DNA from: Tuwongella immobilis
Lineage (GTDB): Bacteria > Planctomycetota > Planctomycetia > Gemmatales > Gemmataceae
Direction of reading: 5' to 3'
Length of the DNA stretch: 64,000 nt
Assembly: GCF_901538355.1 (NCBI RefSeq)
Contig: NZ_LR593887.1
Coordinates: 5,494,920-5,558,919 of the forward strand
In this document: piece after piece, positions 17,532 to 26,668 of the stretch
Numbering within the stretch: position 1 is the stretch's first letter
Layout: each line of letters starts with the position of its first letter
Position numbers and translations under genes: made by a program
Notes under the pieces: model-generated
What the model was told of the DNA's origin: nothing
Database searches by the model: none
What the model saw: only the letters and a program-made list of their open reading frames with translations

Positions 17532-18503
17532 ATGAGCGAAAGCATTTCGCGGAACTTGACGTTGGACAGCCGCGAAGAAGCCGTAATGCTTTTTGGCCCG
17601 CGCGATAGTTTTCTGCGCATGATCCGAGAAGCCTTGAATGTGCGGCTCGTCGCTCGTGGGGACAATGTGCAAATCGATGGCCCCGAAGAAGCCGTGGAGC
17701 AGACCGAACGCGCATTCGTGCAACTTCGTCAAATCCTGCGTGCCCAGCATCAACTCACGCCCGAAGATGTCCGCACGACCATCGAAGTCGCCCGCGCGGG
17801 CAGTGTCAGCTCGGCACTCGACCGAAAGAATAACGCCAATTTGACCGTGGTGGAAGGTGGCCGCTATCTGCGACCTCGCACCGATGGGCAGAGTCGCTAT
17901 GTGCAGGCCATGCGCGAAAATGACATGGTCATTTGCGTGGGGCCAGCCGGTACGGGGAAAACCTTCCTAGCGGTGGGCATGGCGGTCACGCTGCTGCGTC
18001 AAGGTGCGGTGCGCAAGATTGTGCTGGTTCGCCCGGCGGTCGAAGCGGGGGAACGGCTCGGATTCTTGCCCGGCGACATGGCCGCGAAGGTCAACCCCTA
18101 TCTGCGACCGCTGTTCGATGCGCTCAACGATATGATGGAGCCGGAACAGGTCCGCCGCTATACCGAAAATGATGTCATCGAAATTGCGCCGCTGGCGTAC
18201 ATGCGCGGACGCACGCTGAACCAGGCCGTGATTATTCTCGACGAAGGTCAGAACACGACTGTTTCACAAATGAAGATGTTTTTGACGCGGATGGGCAACG
18301 GCTCGAAAATCATTGTCACCGGGGATATGACGCAGATCGACCTGCCGCCGACGACGCGAAGCGGGTTGATCGACGCGACCAAACGCCTCAAAGACATTGA
18401 TCGCTTGGCCATTGTGTATCTGAACGAGTTGGACATTGTCCGACACCCGCTGGTCCAGCGGATCGTCAAAGCCTACGACGAAACCGAGGAAGCGCACGCG
18501 TAA
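17532..18503 (+). CDS. phoH: PhoH family ATPase
   Basis: This 323-residue protein has an N-terminal KH-like segment and a C-terminal PhoH P-loop ATPase domain. The Walker A motif is GPAGTGKTF at about residues 137-145. The Walker B region reads VIILDEGQNTT, where most PhoH proteins have DEAQN. MGNGSKIIVTGDMTQIDLP is the conserved sensor-like segment. GGAG lies 7 nt before ATG 17532. The gene for an HD-domain membrane phosphohydrolase follows 99 nt downstream, a common bacterial pairing usually also joined by ybeY, which is absent. The family is implicated in RNA metabolism. Confidence 0.95.
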   Translation: MSESISRNLTLDSREEAVMLFGPRDSFLRMIREALNVRLVARGDNVQIDGPEEAVEQTERAFVQLRQILRAQHQLTPEDVRTTIEVARAGSVSSALDRKNNANLTVVEGGRYLRPRTDGQSRYVQAMRENDMVICVGPAGTGKTFLAVGMAVTLLRQGAVRKIVLVRPAVEAGERLGFLPGDMAAKVNPYLRPLFDALNDMMEPEQVRRYTENDVIEIAPLAYMRGRTLNQAVIILDEGQNTTVSQMKMFLTRMGNGSKIIVTGDMTQIDLPPTTRSGLIDATKRLKDIDRLAIVYLNELDIVRHPLVQRIVKAYDETEEAHA

Positions 18504-18602
18504 CCTTGGCCTCGTTGTCCGAGACAGATTCCGATTGCAGGGCACGGATGCCTTGTCCGGGATGTTGTCTGAATCGCCCGACCCTGGGGTCAGGATGAAC
18601 CC

Positions 18603-20357
18603 ATGTGGAGCACGACCAAAAAATGCCCGCGGCTTGGCCAATGGAACGGCCGTCGGCATTCGTCTCGCAGCGATACGCTGAGCATCTCCGAACTCCGCAA
18701 GCCGGATAATCTGGCACGCTTGGCGGTGGTGCTCGGTTCAGCGCTGGTGGTGACGGCGATGGTGTTCCTGTTTGGACCCACCATGCCGTACCGCGTGGGC
18801 GAAGCGTATCCGTATGATTTGCGGGTCCGCGTTGCCTTCGAAGTCGTCAACACCGCCCGCACGGCTCAGCTTCGCACCGAAATTGCCGAAATGCAAAATG
18901 GTGCCATTGCCGAACCGGTTCAGGCCGAATCCCCCCTCATCGATCATTACAAGACGGGCTTTGTGCTCGTCGAACGCGAACAACCCGTCACACCCGAAAA
19001 ATTCGCCCTGCTGCAAGCCGAGAATCGTGCGTATGTTGCCAGCCTTCCCTGGACGACGCATTTTTCCCGAGCGGCCGCGCTGCTGCTGATTGTGCTGCTG
19101 CTCACCGGCGTGCTGGTGCTGTATGCGGTGCGATTCCAGAAGCCGCTGGCTAGCTCCATGTCGCAAGTCGTTGGCGTGTGCGTGATTGCGATCACCACCG
19201 TGGGCTGTTCGCTGTTGCTGTCGCCTCCGCCTTGGCAGGCCATGTTGGTGCCGCTCACCGTCATGGCCATGGTGCTCACCATTGCCTATAACCCCCCATT
19301 TGCCCTGCTAATCTCCTTTAGTCTGGCGTTGGTCATCAACGTCACCTTGGGGATTCGATTGGTGCATTTTCTGGTGCAAATGGCGGGCTTGGCCACCGCA
19401 GTGCTGATGCTCCGCGATCTGCGTACCCGCACCCGCCCCGTCGAGGTCGGACTGATTGCCGGGCTGGCATACTTGGCGATGAATACCGCGGCGGGAATTC
19501 TGACGCAGCAATCGACCAATCTGATTCTCACCGATGGTTGCCGCTATCTCATCTGGGGCGTGTTGGCGGGGTTCATCCTCAGCGGCACGATTCCTTGGAT
19601 TGAGCGAATTTTCGGCATCGTCACCGATGTCAGCCTGTTGGAGCTTTCCGACAACAGCCACCCGCTGCTGCAGGAACTCATCAAACGGGCACCGGGCACC
19701 TACACGCACAGCATGACTGTGGCAACATTGGCCGAATCGGCGGCGGATGCCATTCAGGCGAATTCGCTGCTGGTCCGCGTCGGGTGCTACTACCACGACA
19801 TTGGCAAAATGATGAAGCCGCATTACTTCATCGAGAATCAGAATGGCAAGAATCGCCACGATGAGTTGGAGCCCGCGCTCAGCACGCTGGTGATTATCGG
19901 CCACGTCAAAGACGGCATGGCGCTGGCACGCCAATACAATTTGCCCAAGCCGATCTCGGATTTCATCCAGCAGCATCACGGCACCACGTTGGTGGAATAT
20001 TTCTACCGCGAAGCCTTGCGCTTGCAGGAATGTAGCCCGCAGACGGCCGCCGACCTGGAATTTGTCTTCCGCTATCCTGGTCCGAAGCCGCAATCGCGGG
20101 AAGCGGGGATTCTCATGCTCGCCGATGCGGTGGAGAGTGCGAGTCGGGCGCTGCACCTGCCCACGCCGAGCAGCATTCGCAAGTTGGTGCACGACTTGAT
20201 GATGAAGCGGTTGCTCGATGGGCAATTTGATGAGAGCAATCTGACATTGACCGAACTGGCGAAGATCGAGGAGAGCCTCTGCAAAAGCCTGATCGCGGTT
20301 TACCACCACCGGATTAAATATCCGGCGTGTGATGAACCGCGATCGCAAGCGGGGTGA
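18603..20357 (+). CDS. PgpH/YqfF-type membrane HD phosphohydrolase (7TM-HD)
   Basis: This 584-residue protein has an N-terminal membrane helix near residues 38-58, a short outer region of about 95 residues, then a block of membrane helices (about 157-340) and a cytosolic HD domain. Metal-binding residues are visible as His369 (YTHSM), His398-Asp399 in YYHDIGK, and later IIGHVKDG and QQHHGTT. Family members such as Listeria PgpH degrade cyclic di-AMP and are usually 700-800 residues, with a larger extracellular 7TMR-HDED domain, so the outer domain here is much reduced. It is probably cotranscribed with phoH. Confidence 0.9.
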   Translation: MWSTTKKCPRLGQWNGRRHSSRSDTLSISELRKPDNLARLAVVLGSALVVTAMVFLFGPTMPYRVGEAYPYDLRVRVAFEVVNTARTAQLRTEIAEMQNGAIAEPVQAESPLIDHYKTGFVLVEREQPVTPEKFALLQAENRAYVASLPWTTHFSRAAALLLIVLLLTGVLVLYAVRFQKPLASSMSQVVGVCVIAITTVGCSLLLSPPPWQAMLVPLTVMAMVLTIAYNPPFALLISFSLALVINVTLGIRLVHFLVQMAGLATAVLMLRDLRTRTRPVEVGLIAGLAYLAMNTAAGILTQQSTNLILTDGCRYLIWGVLAGFILSGTIPWIERIFGIVTDVSLLELSDNSHPLLQELIKRAPGTYTHSMTVATLAESAADAIQANSLLVRVGCYYHDIGKMMKPHYFIENQNGKNRHDELEPALSTLVIIGHVKDGMALARQYNLPKPISDFIQQHHGTTLVEYFYREALRLQECSPQTAADLEFVFRYPGPKPQSREAGILMLADAVESASRALHLPTPSSIRKLVHDLMMKRLLDGQFDESNLTLTELAKIEESLCKSLIAVYHHRIKYPACDEPRSQAG

Positions 20358-20376
20358 CACACGAGACACGCGGAAA

Positions 20377-20414
20377 CCCATGAGATCATCGGGAAGCCCC
20401 GATGACCCCATGGG
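20377..20414. terminator. Bidirectional hairpin between convergent genes
   Basis: An inner 8-bp stem with a 4-nt loop (20386-20393 with 20398-20405) is extended by a 6-bp outer stem (20377-20382 with 20409-20414) across a 3x3 internal loop. It sits between the ends of the HD phosphohydrolase (20357) and the fasciclin gene (20451). No U tract is seen. Confidence 0.5.
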
Positions 20415-20450
20415 AATGGGATCGGTCCAGGAGTAACCTGTCAGACAGGC

Positions 20451-20927
20451 TTATTCCTTGGGAATCAGCACGGTGTCGATGACATGGATGACGCCGTTGC
20501 TGGTTTCGATGTCGGTCTTGAGAACCTTGGCATCGCCCAACATGACGGTCTTGCCCTTGACTTGGACGGTGAAGCCGTTAACGGCCTTGCCATCGAGGGT
20601 GACAACGGTTTCGGCCTTAACAGCCTTGCCAACAACGACATGGGCCAGCAGGATCTTGGTCAGCTTTTCCTTGTCCGCGAGCACGGCCGACAGGGTTTCC
20701 TTCGGCAGCTTGGCGAAGGCGGCGTCGGTCGGGGCGAACACGGTGAACGGTCCCTTGCCCTTCAGGGTTTCCACCAGGCCGGCCTTTTCGAGGGCGGTGG
20801 CCAGCGTCTTGAACGAACCGGCGGCAACGGCCGTGTCCACGATGTCCTTGTCAGCGGCCTTGGCCGAAGTAGTGAACACCGAGGTAGCCAGAGCCAACAT
20901 CGCAACCATCAGAGCGCGCATCGTCAT
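20451..20927 (-). CDS. Secreted fasciclin (FAS1) domain protein
   Basis: The product is 158 residues: a signal peptide ([18 protein letters not shown]) followed by a single FAS1 domain of about 130 residues. The FAS1 landmarks are clear: [36 protein letters not shown] in the H-box region, and [13 protein letters not shown] at the end. Such proteins are extracellular or envelope-associated and mediate adhesion or matrix contacts. GGAGAA precedes ATG 20927 at about 9 nt. It appears monocistronic, with a 328-nt upstream region shared with the divergent UvrC-like gene. Confidence 0.93.
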   Translation of the reverse strand: MTMRALMVAMLALATSVFTTSAKAADKDIVDTAVAAGSFKTLATALEKAGLVETLKGKGPFTVFAPTDAAFAKLPKETLSAVLADKEKLTKILLAHVVVGKAVKAETVVTLDGKAVNGFTVQVKGKTVMLGDAKVLKTDIETSNGVIHVIDTVLIPKE

Positions 20928-21255
20928 GGGAGTGTTCTCCAGGAAAGTGTGTCATGTCCGGGTCACCCGCGACATTCAACAGCACTTATAGACCGCAGTT
21001 TTCGAGCTAATCCACGCGAATTGCAGATTTTTCGGAAGTTTCTCCAACGCCGCGACTGGGCTGCCTTGCCTGGATTCACCCATCGAAACTTGCAAATGCA
21101 ATTTCACATCTGCGATCGCTGATGCAACCTGTACACGCTTCGATTTCAGAACTACTCCCGCGTTTCGGATTCCGGGGAACATCTAGGCAAGCGGGGGGAT
21201 TCGGGGTACAGTGGCATTTCTCGTGATTGGCCCCCAGATGCGGAAGGAATCCGCC
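20928..21255. other. Intergenic region between divergent fasciclin and UvrC-like genes
   Basis: This region presumably holds the promoters of both genes. On the minus strand a TATAAG hexamer lies about 60 nt before the fasciclin start, but no convincing -35 is spaced to it. No inverted repeats above 7 bp or small genes were recognised. Confidence 0.35.
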
Positions 21256-22506
21256 ATGCGATTGTTTCAACCGGATGGCTTTAGCAACTTCGGCACGAGT
21301 CGCTTTCGACCCGCCGACCTCACCGCCCCCACCACGCGGATCAAGCCGCGATCCGCGCGCATGCTCCGCTCCGCCGTGCGGGATGCCTGTCCGCGTCGCC
21401 CCGGTGTGTATGGCATGCTCGATCGCCGTGGCCATCTGATTTATGTCGGCAAAGCCAAATCGCTTCGTGCTCGACTGCTGAGCTACTTCCGCCCCAATAG
21501 CCGCAATCACAAAGCGGGCCGGATTATCGAATCCACGCGCTGTCTCATCTGGGAAGAAACCACCAGCGAGTTTGCCGCCCTGCTCCGCGAGTTGGAACTC
21601 ATTCAACGGCATTTGCCCATGTTCAATGTGCAGGGCAAACCCGGTCGGCAGCGCTATCGGTATGTCTGCATTGGTCGCGGGCCAGTGCCGTATGTCTATT
21701 CGGTGATGCGGCCCACTGGGAAAGAACAGGCCGTGTATGGGCCACTGGTCGGGGCCAGACGGGTGGATGAAGCAGTCCGCAAGTTGAATCATTGGTTCGG
21801 GCTGCGGGATTGCTCCAGCAAGATTTCGCTGGGATTCGCCGAACAAGCGGAATTATTCGATGCCGAGCGATCGCCCCGCTGCCTGCGATACGAATTGGGC
21901 AACTGCCTGGGACCGTGCATCAAAGCGGTGCATTCTCGGGATTATCGCCAAGCGGTGAACGCGGCCAAGCGATTTCTGGAAGGCCGAAATTCGCAGCCGA
22001 TCGATCAACTCACCAAGGAAATGCTCGACGCGGCGACAAGCTGCCAATTCGAACGCGCCGCCGCACTCCGGGACAAACTCGGCGAATTGCAGTGGCTGAT
22101 CGATCGGCTCACCTGGGTGCAGCATGCGCGCGATCAGCATTCGTTTATCTATCCGCACGGGTCGGCGAATGGTCGCACGATGTGGTACATTGTGCATCGC
22201 GGGCAGGTGCGCAATGTCACCTTGCAACCGCGGACGTTGGCCGAAGGAGAAGTGGCCGCGCGACTGATTCAGGAAAGTTTCTCGGCGAATGAGCCGTTGG
22301 GGCAGCCATTGGCGGTGGGACAAGTCGATAGCGTGCTGTTGGTGGCGGCGTGGTTTCGCAAACATGCCGAAGCGCGACAGGAAGCGTTGACCGCCACGGA
22401 AGCCTTGGCCAAATGTGCGGGATTACCGCTGGAATTGCCACGACTCGCCGAGGCAATCGCCCTTGCCCCGGCGTCCGTGGGAGAAATCACAGCAGCGGCC
22501 AAATGA
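21256..22506 (+). CDS. UvrC-like GIY-YIG nuclease lacking the C-terminal RNase H-like half
   Basis: This 416-residue protein resembles the N-terminal part of UvrC. A GIY-YIG nuclease core spans about residues 35-125: PGVYGMLDR, LIYVGKAKSLRARLLSYF with its catalytic Arg, and the Glu in EFAALLRELELI. A Cys-containing linker follows (CLRYELGNCLGPC), and a UVR/UvrBC motif near residues 245-280 (ATSCQFERAAALRDKLGEL). The RNase H-like and helix-hairpin-helix domains of full UvrC (about 600 residues) are missing. It is longer than E. coli Cho (about 295). ATG 21256 is chosen for the GGAAGGA just upstream. Its 3' end overlaps the convergent gene by 20 nt. A role in excision repair is likely. Confidence 0.88.
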   Translation: MRLFQPDGFSNFGTSRFRPADLTAPTTRIKPRSARMLRSAVRDACPRRPGVYGMLDRRGHLIYVGKAKSLRARLLSYFRPNSRNHKAGRIIESTRCLIWEETTSEFAALLRELELIQRHLPMFNVQGKPGRQRYRYVCIGRGPVPYVYSVMRPTGKEQAVYGPLVGARRVDEAVRKLNHWFGLRDCSSKISLGFAEQAELFDAERSPRCLRYELGNCLGPCIKAVHSRDYRQAVNAAKRFLEGRNSQPIDQLTKEMLDAATSCQFERAAALRDKLGELQWLIDRLTWVQHARDQHSFIYPHGSANGRTMWYIVHRGQVRNVTLQPRTLAEGEVAARLIQESFSANEPLGQPLAVGQVDSVLLVAAWFRKHAEARQEALTATEALAKCAGLPLELPRLAEAIALAPASVGEITAAAK

Positions 22507-22867
22507 CGAACGCAAACGTCTCGCAGCCCGCGATCACCACCGTCAACATGCCCATCAGAGCGGCGAACACGCCAAAGCCATCGCCTCGCTGCGTTTGGCG
22601 ATTGCTCTCGATTTGTTCCAGCGCTTGGTTGCCGTAATACATCGCCCCAATGCCCATGGCGATTGGCCCCAGGTAGGTCACCAGCACCACCAGTGCCCGA
22701 ATGACCCCGTGGACGTTATTGACCCGCGTTTGATTGCCGGCGTACAGTGCCCCCAGCAGCGCCAGAAACAACGCGATGCACGCCAGCACAAAGCTGGTCA
22801 CCGCCAACGGATTGATCTGTTTTTGCAATTCTTGGCTCGTCGATGAGCCAGTCGCAGGGTTGGCCAT
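22487..22867 (-). CDS. Small membrane protein, DUF4190-like
   Basis: This 126-residue protein has a short polar N terminus and then two or three hydrophobic segments: NPLAVTSFVLACIALFLALLGALY, VIRALVVLVTYLGPIAMGIGAMYYG and a final MGMLTVVIAGCETFAFVIW. The pattern matches DUF4190-type membrane proteins, whose function is unknown. ATG 22867 has GGGGAAAGG upstream; a GTG at 22876 is in frame. Its last 20 nt overlap the end of the convergent UvrC-like gene, and its start is divergent from the MFS gene. Confidence 0.75.
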   Translation of the reverse strand: MANPATGSSTSQELQKQINPLAVTSFVLACIALFLALLGALYAGNQTRVNNVHGVIRALVVLVTYLGPIAMGIGAMYYGNQALEQIESNRQTQRGDGFGVFAALMGMLTVVIAGCETFAFVIWPLL

Positions 22868-22981
22868 GATTTGCACCTTTCCCCGGTGAGGAGTTCGGAC
22901 ATTCGTTGTGGAGCGCGTTTCGACGGTCCACTATACTGGGCGAGATTGCACGACTCGTACCTCTCTCCCAGGTTCAACCGT

Positions 22982-24229
22982 ATGACGATCGCTGCCAAAT
23001 GGTGGGTATGCGGACTGCTATTTCTTGCCACCACCTTGAACTATATGGACCGCATCGCCCTCAACCAGATGGCGCGGCGAATTCAAGACGCATTCCTCTT
23101 GAGTGATACCCAGTATGGCACACTCGAAGGCACATTCTCCGCCGTGTTCGCCTTCGGTGCGTTGTTCGCCGGATGGCTCGTCGATCGCTGGGATATCCGC
23201 ATTCTGTATCCGCTCATGGTGTTCGGGTGGTCCTTGGCCGGCTATCTGACCGGCGAAGTGGCCAGCTTCTGGCAGTTGCTGATCTGTCGGGCCATGCTCG
23301 GATTCTTCGAGGCGAGCAATTGGCCCTGCGGCATTCGCACCACCCGCTTGCTATTACCTCCCGAGGAACGCTCCTTTGGCAACGCCATCTTTCAATCCGG
23401 CACCGCCATCGGGGCAATCATCACGCCGCTAATCATTCTGCAATGTCTTGCATGGGCGGATTCACGCCAGATCGCCGATCCCTGGCGATTGCCGTTTCGG
23501 ATCATTGGTCTGTTGGGATTGGTCTGGATTGCACTCTGGTTTTACGTCGTTCGCCAGCCGTTGCGGGTGCCGACTGCGGAGGCGGGAATCACTCAGGAAT
23601 CGGGCAGTTTCCGAGATGTGCTGCGGGATCGTCGATTCTGGGTGCTGATGATTGTCATCATCGCCGTCAACAGCACCTGGCATTCGTTTCGTGTTTGGCT
23701 GCCGAAATTTTTGGCCGAATCGCACGGCAAATCCGAGACATTCACGCAGACCTTTTCTTCGGGATATTACCTCGCCGCCGATCTCGGCTCGCTCAGCGTG
23801 GGCATGCTGACACTCTGGCTAGCGCGGCGCGGCATGGAACTGCACACGGCCCGATTGGTGCTGTTCGGCGTGTGTGCCTTCGGAACGCTGCTCGCCATTG
23901 CGGTCGCATTTCTGCCCACCGGCACGCTGTTGCTCATCAGTCTGCTGCTGTTGGGTGCCGCCGCGTTGGGGCTGTTTCCCACGTATTTTGCGCTCAGCCA
24001 GCAGATTTCCAGCGTGCATCAGGGGAAAATCACCGGCACGCTGGGATTCATCAACGCCATCGCCCTGGCCGGGTTGTTCCCGATTCAGGGGCAGCTCATC
24101 ACGCTCACGGGCAGTTACACGATTCCGTTTGCCGTGGCGGGGTTGCCGCCGATGATCGCCTTCATCGTCTTGATGCTATTCTGGCGACGTGTCGGCGACA
24201 GCCCACCCACCCCCGCGAAAGCAAATTGA
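22982..24229 (+). CDS. MFS transporter, anion:cation symporter (ExuT-like) type
   Basis: This 415-residue major facilitator protein has about 12 membrane segments. The first contains the family segment LATTLNYMDRIALNQM. GWLVDRWDIRILYP fits the loop 2-3 signature position, and FFEASNWPCGIRTTRLLLPPEERSFGNAIFQSG is typical of the ACS subfamily that carries sugar acids such as hexuronates. ATG 22982 starts directly before the first helix; the frame open from 22871 adds a non-membrane leader without a good ribosome site. No sugar-acid catabolic gene adjoins it, so the substrate is unknown. Confidence 0.88.
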   Translation: MTIAAKWWVCGLLFLATTLNYMDRIALNQMARRIQDAFLLSDTQYGTLEGTFSAVFAFGALFAGWLVDRWDIRILYPLMVFGWSLAGYLTGEVASFWQLLICRAMLGFFEASNWPCGIRTTRLLLPPEERSFGNAIFQSGTAIGAIITPLIILQCLAWADSRQIADPWRLPFRIIGLLGLVWIALWFYVVRQPLRVPTAEAGITQESGSFRDVLRDRRFWVLMIVIIAVNSTWHSFRVWLPKFLAESHGKSETFTQTFSSGYYLAADLGSLSVGMLTLWLARRGMELHTARLVLFGVCAFGTLLAIAVAFLPTGTLLLISLLLLGAAALGLFPTYFALSQQISSVHQGKITGTLGFINAIALAGLFPIQGQLITLTGSYTIPFAVAGLPPMIAFIVLMLFWRRVGDSPPTPAKAN

Positions 24230-24230
24230 T

Positions 24231-24875
24231 TCACGGAGAAAGTCGCGTGATCGCCAGCCCGTCTGCGCTCCAATCAAACCGAGCGCGACGGTGCCCACTG
24301 GCCCGCAGTTCCAGCACTTCCAACTGCTGGAACTGGCACACCACCACCGCGAAATTCGCATACACCGCCGCGTTATCTTCCTCAATGGTCAACGGCGGCT
24401 GCCAGAGTTCATCCAGCGGGGTCGGCTCCCCCGGCGGATGCGGAATCGCGTAGCAGGAACGGCTATACGGCTGACTGCGTTTCCACGCCGCCAGCGACAC
24501 CGCATCCTCGTGATGCAGCGTCGCTACCGCCGGCACCCGCAACTGCCAGCGATGCCGCGGATCGTACAAACTCAAGAGCACCCGCGCATCCCGCTGCAAC
24601 TGCGCCACTTTGGGACTGCGCCAATCGGTATGGAAGACAAATTCCCGATTCACCGAATCAAACCGACGCAACACCACGGTGCGGGCATCTGGCGCACCAT
24701 CCAGCGTGAGACTGCAGACCGTCATGAGATGGAATCCATGCTTGGCCGATGCCACCCCACGCGCCATCACCGTGGATAACGCCGCGTAAGCCTCCGTGGG
24801 ATTGTGATAATCCAACGGCGCGGGTTCCTCGGGGTGCGCCTCACGAACCGAATTCTCGAATTTCGTCTCACTCAT
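24231..24875 (-). CDS. Pyridoxamine 5'-phosphate oxidase-like flavin-binding protein
   Basis: This 214-residue protein has the split-barrel PNPOx-like fold: FHLMTVCSLTLDGAPDARTVVLRRFDS for the FMN-binding strands, EFVFHTDWRSPKVAQLQRDARVLLSLYDP next, and a C-terminal strand RARFDWSADGLAITRLSP. Classical PdxH motifs at the C terminus are not clearly conserved, so true pyridoxine biosynthesis is uncertain. Its start overlaps the photolyase stop by 4 bp (ATGA), showing translational coupling. A flavin-linked partner role to the photolyase is possible. Confidence 0.85.
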   Translation of the reverse strand: MSETKFENSVREAHPEEPAPLDYHNPTEAYAALSTVMARGVASAKHGFHLMTVCSLTLDGAPDARTVVLRRFDSVNREFVFHTDWRSPKVAQLQRDARVLLSLYDPRHRWQLRVPAVATLHHEDAVSLAAWKRSQPYSRSCYAIPHPPGEPTPLDELWQPPLTIEEDNAAVYANFAVVVCQFQQLEVLELRASGHRRARFDWSADGLAITRLSP

Positions 24876-26401
24876 TCCAACGACTCCCGAAGTTGGGCGG
24901 CCTGTCGGCGAATGGCGGCCCGGCTGTCCGCACTCATCCGCTCCAGATTCCGCACCTGCATCACCATCCGCTGATTCTTACTTAACATCAATTGATGTCG
25001 ATCAATAAAATCCCAATACAACGTCGTGAACGGGCACGCCGTGGAGCCAACGGATTCGGTGGGATCATATCGGCATCCCGCACAATAATTGCTCATCCGT
25101 TGGATGTATTTCCCCGTCGCCGCGTATGGCTTACTCGCCATCGTGCCCCCATCCGCAAACTGCGACATGCCCAGGACATTCGGCAGTTCGACCCACTCGA
25201 TCGCATCCACATACACGGCCAAATACCACTCATGAATTTCCTGCGGTCGCACACCCAACAATAACGAAAATAATCCCGTCACCATCAGCCGTTGAATGTG
25301 ATGCGCGTAACCGAAATCCAAGGTTTGCCGAATCGCCTGACGCAGACAATGATAATCCGTCTCCCCCGTCCAATACCATTTCGGCAACGGCTGATGCGCA
25401 TCTAACGCATTTCGCTCGGCATATTCCGGCATATATTGCCAATAAATCCCACGCACATATTCACGCCAACCCAAAATCTGCCGAATGAATCCCTCCACCG
25501 CCGGGAGCGGAGCCACCCCCGTGCGATAGGCACGCTCGGCAGCATCACAAACCTTCTTCGGGTGGAGATATTTCAAATTCATCGCCGCGGAGAGACGCGA
25601 ATGATACAATAACGGTTGATTCGTCCACATCGCATCTTGATATTCTCCAAATTGAGAGAGCCGATGCGTGATGAAATCCTCGAGCGCCGCCTCCGCCTCC
25701 GCCGGAGTGACCGGCCAATCGAACGCCGCCAACGAGCCGGGATGAGCGGGAAATCGGCGAGCGACCAATTCCAACACCGCCTGCGTGATCGCATCCGGGG
25801 GAAATCGCGCGGGCTGGGGCACCCGTTTTGGCCCGTCTTTGCCGAAACTTCCGCGATTCTCCACATCGAAATTCCACGCACCGCCCGCTGGCTCTTTGCC
25901 ATCCATCAGGATACCGGTTTTTCGCCGCATCTCCCGATAGAAAAACTCCAAGCGAAGCGATTTCTTCCCCGCGGCATGCTTGCGAAAATCCTCCGTCGAG
26001 CAGAAAAAATGCCGATCGGGCCGCACATCCAACGGCACATTCGCCGCCTGCACCACCGCCGTCAGCGATTCCCGCACCCGGTAGTCGCCCGCCTCCACCC
26101 AGACGATGCGCTGCGGGCGATGCTCCCGAATCGACCGCTCCAATTCCCCGGCAAGCGTCTGCGTATTCTCCGCCGCATCCAGGGATTGATACCAGACCGT
26201 GCGACCCAATTGACGCTGCTCCGCACAGAAATGTCGCATCGCGGAAAGAAACAGGGCAATCCGCACCCGATGCGACCAGACATGCGTCGATTCCTCCGCC
26301 ACTTCCGCCATCCAAATGGCATCCTGGGCCGGGTCAAACCCATCGAGCGCGGCCGAATGCCGATCCAACTGATCCCCCAGCACCACCACCAAATTACGCA
26401 T
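24872..26401 (-). CDS. FeS-type bacterial cryptochrome/(6-4) photolyase (PhrB/CryB-like)
   Basis: This 509-residue protein begins LVVVLGDQLDRHSAAL, typical of the FeS-BCP branch of photolyases, which use FAD, a ribolumazine antenna and a [4Fe-4S] cluster. Four cluster Cys candidates are present in the C-terminal half: one in DYHCLRQAIRQTLDFGYAHH, and NYCAGCRYDP with a later TACPFT. FAD-pocket residues lie in the block around HSRLSAAMNLKYLHP and IRQILGWREYVRGIYW. Relatives repair (6-4) photoproducts or act in light signalling. AGGAGATGGC precedes ATG 26401. It overlaps the PNPOx-like gene by 4 bp. Confidence 0.94.
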   Translation of the reverse strand: MRNLVVVLGDQLDRHSAALDGFDPAQDAIWMAEVAEESTHVWSHRVRIALFLSAMRHFCAEQRQLGRTVWYQSLDAAENTQTLAGELERSIREHRPQRIVWVEAGDYRVRESLTAVVQAANVPLDVRPDRHFFCSTEDFRKHAAGKKSLRLEFFYREMRRKTGILMDGKEPAGGAWNFDVENRGSFGKDGPKRVPQPARFPPDAITQAVLELVARRFPAHPGSLAAFDWPVTPAEAEAALEDFITHRLSQFGEYQDAMWTNQPLLYHSRLSAAMNLKYLHPKKVCDAAERAYRTGVAPLPAVEGFIRQILGWREYVRGIYWQYMPEYAERNALDAHQPLPKWYWTGETDYHCLRQAIRQTLDFGYAHHIQRLMVTGLFSLLLGVRPQEIHEWYLAVYVDAIEWVELPNVLGMSQFADGGTMASKPYAATGKYIQRMSNYCAGCRYDPTESVGSTACPFTTLYWDFIDRHQLMLSKNQRMVMQVRNLERMSADSRAAIRRQAAQLRESLE

Positions 26402-26668
26402 GCCATCTCCTCTGCGGGCCGTCGTTCCATCGGTATCAATCTGATTTCATTGGTAGGCGCGACCGCGATGGGTTTCCGATTCGCTGCCACTCGCAGGCTG
26501 GGTAACCGCCATTTCCCACGGATTTTCTGGACCAACCGCAAAGACCAACCTCGGATGACGGCGATGCAGCCACGACGGGGGAAAATTTTCCTAGCCAGCC
26601 ACCCGCAGACGGGATTCAATGCGAAGATTGCGAGAAATTCGCACTCTCCCCATTTGGAAAGGCCAGTC

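Noticed and set aside
25616-26668. Upstream extension of the FAH-family frame
   Set aside because: It lies fully antisense to the photolyase and its upstream region. A good ribosome site and the family N terminus start at 26669.
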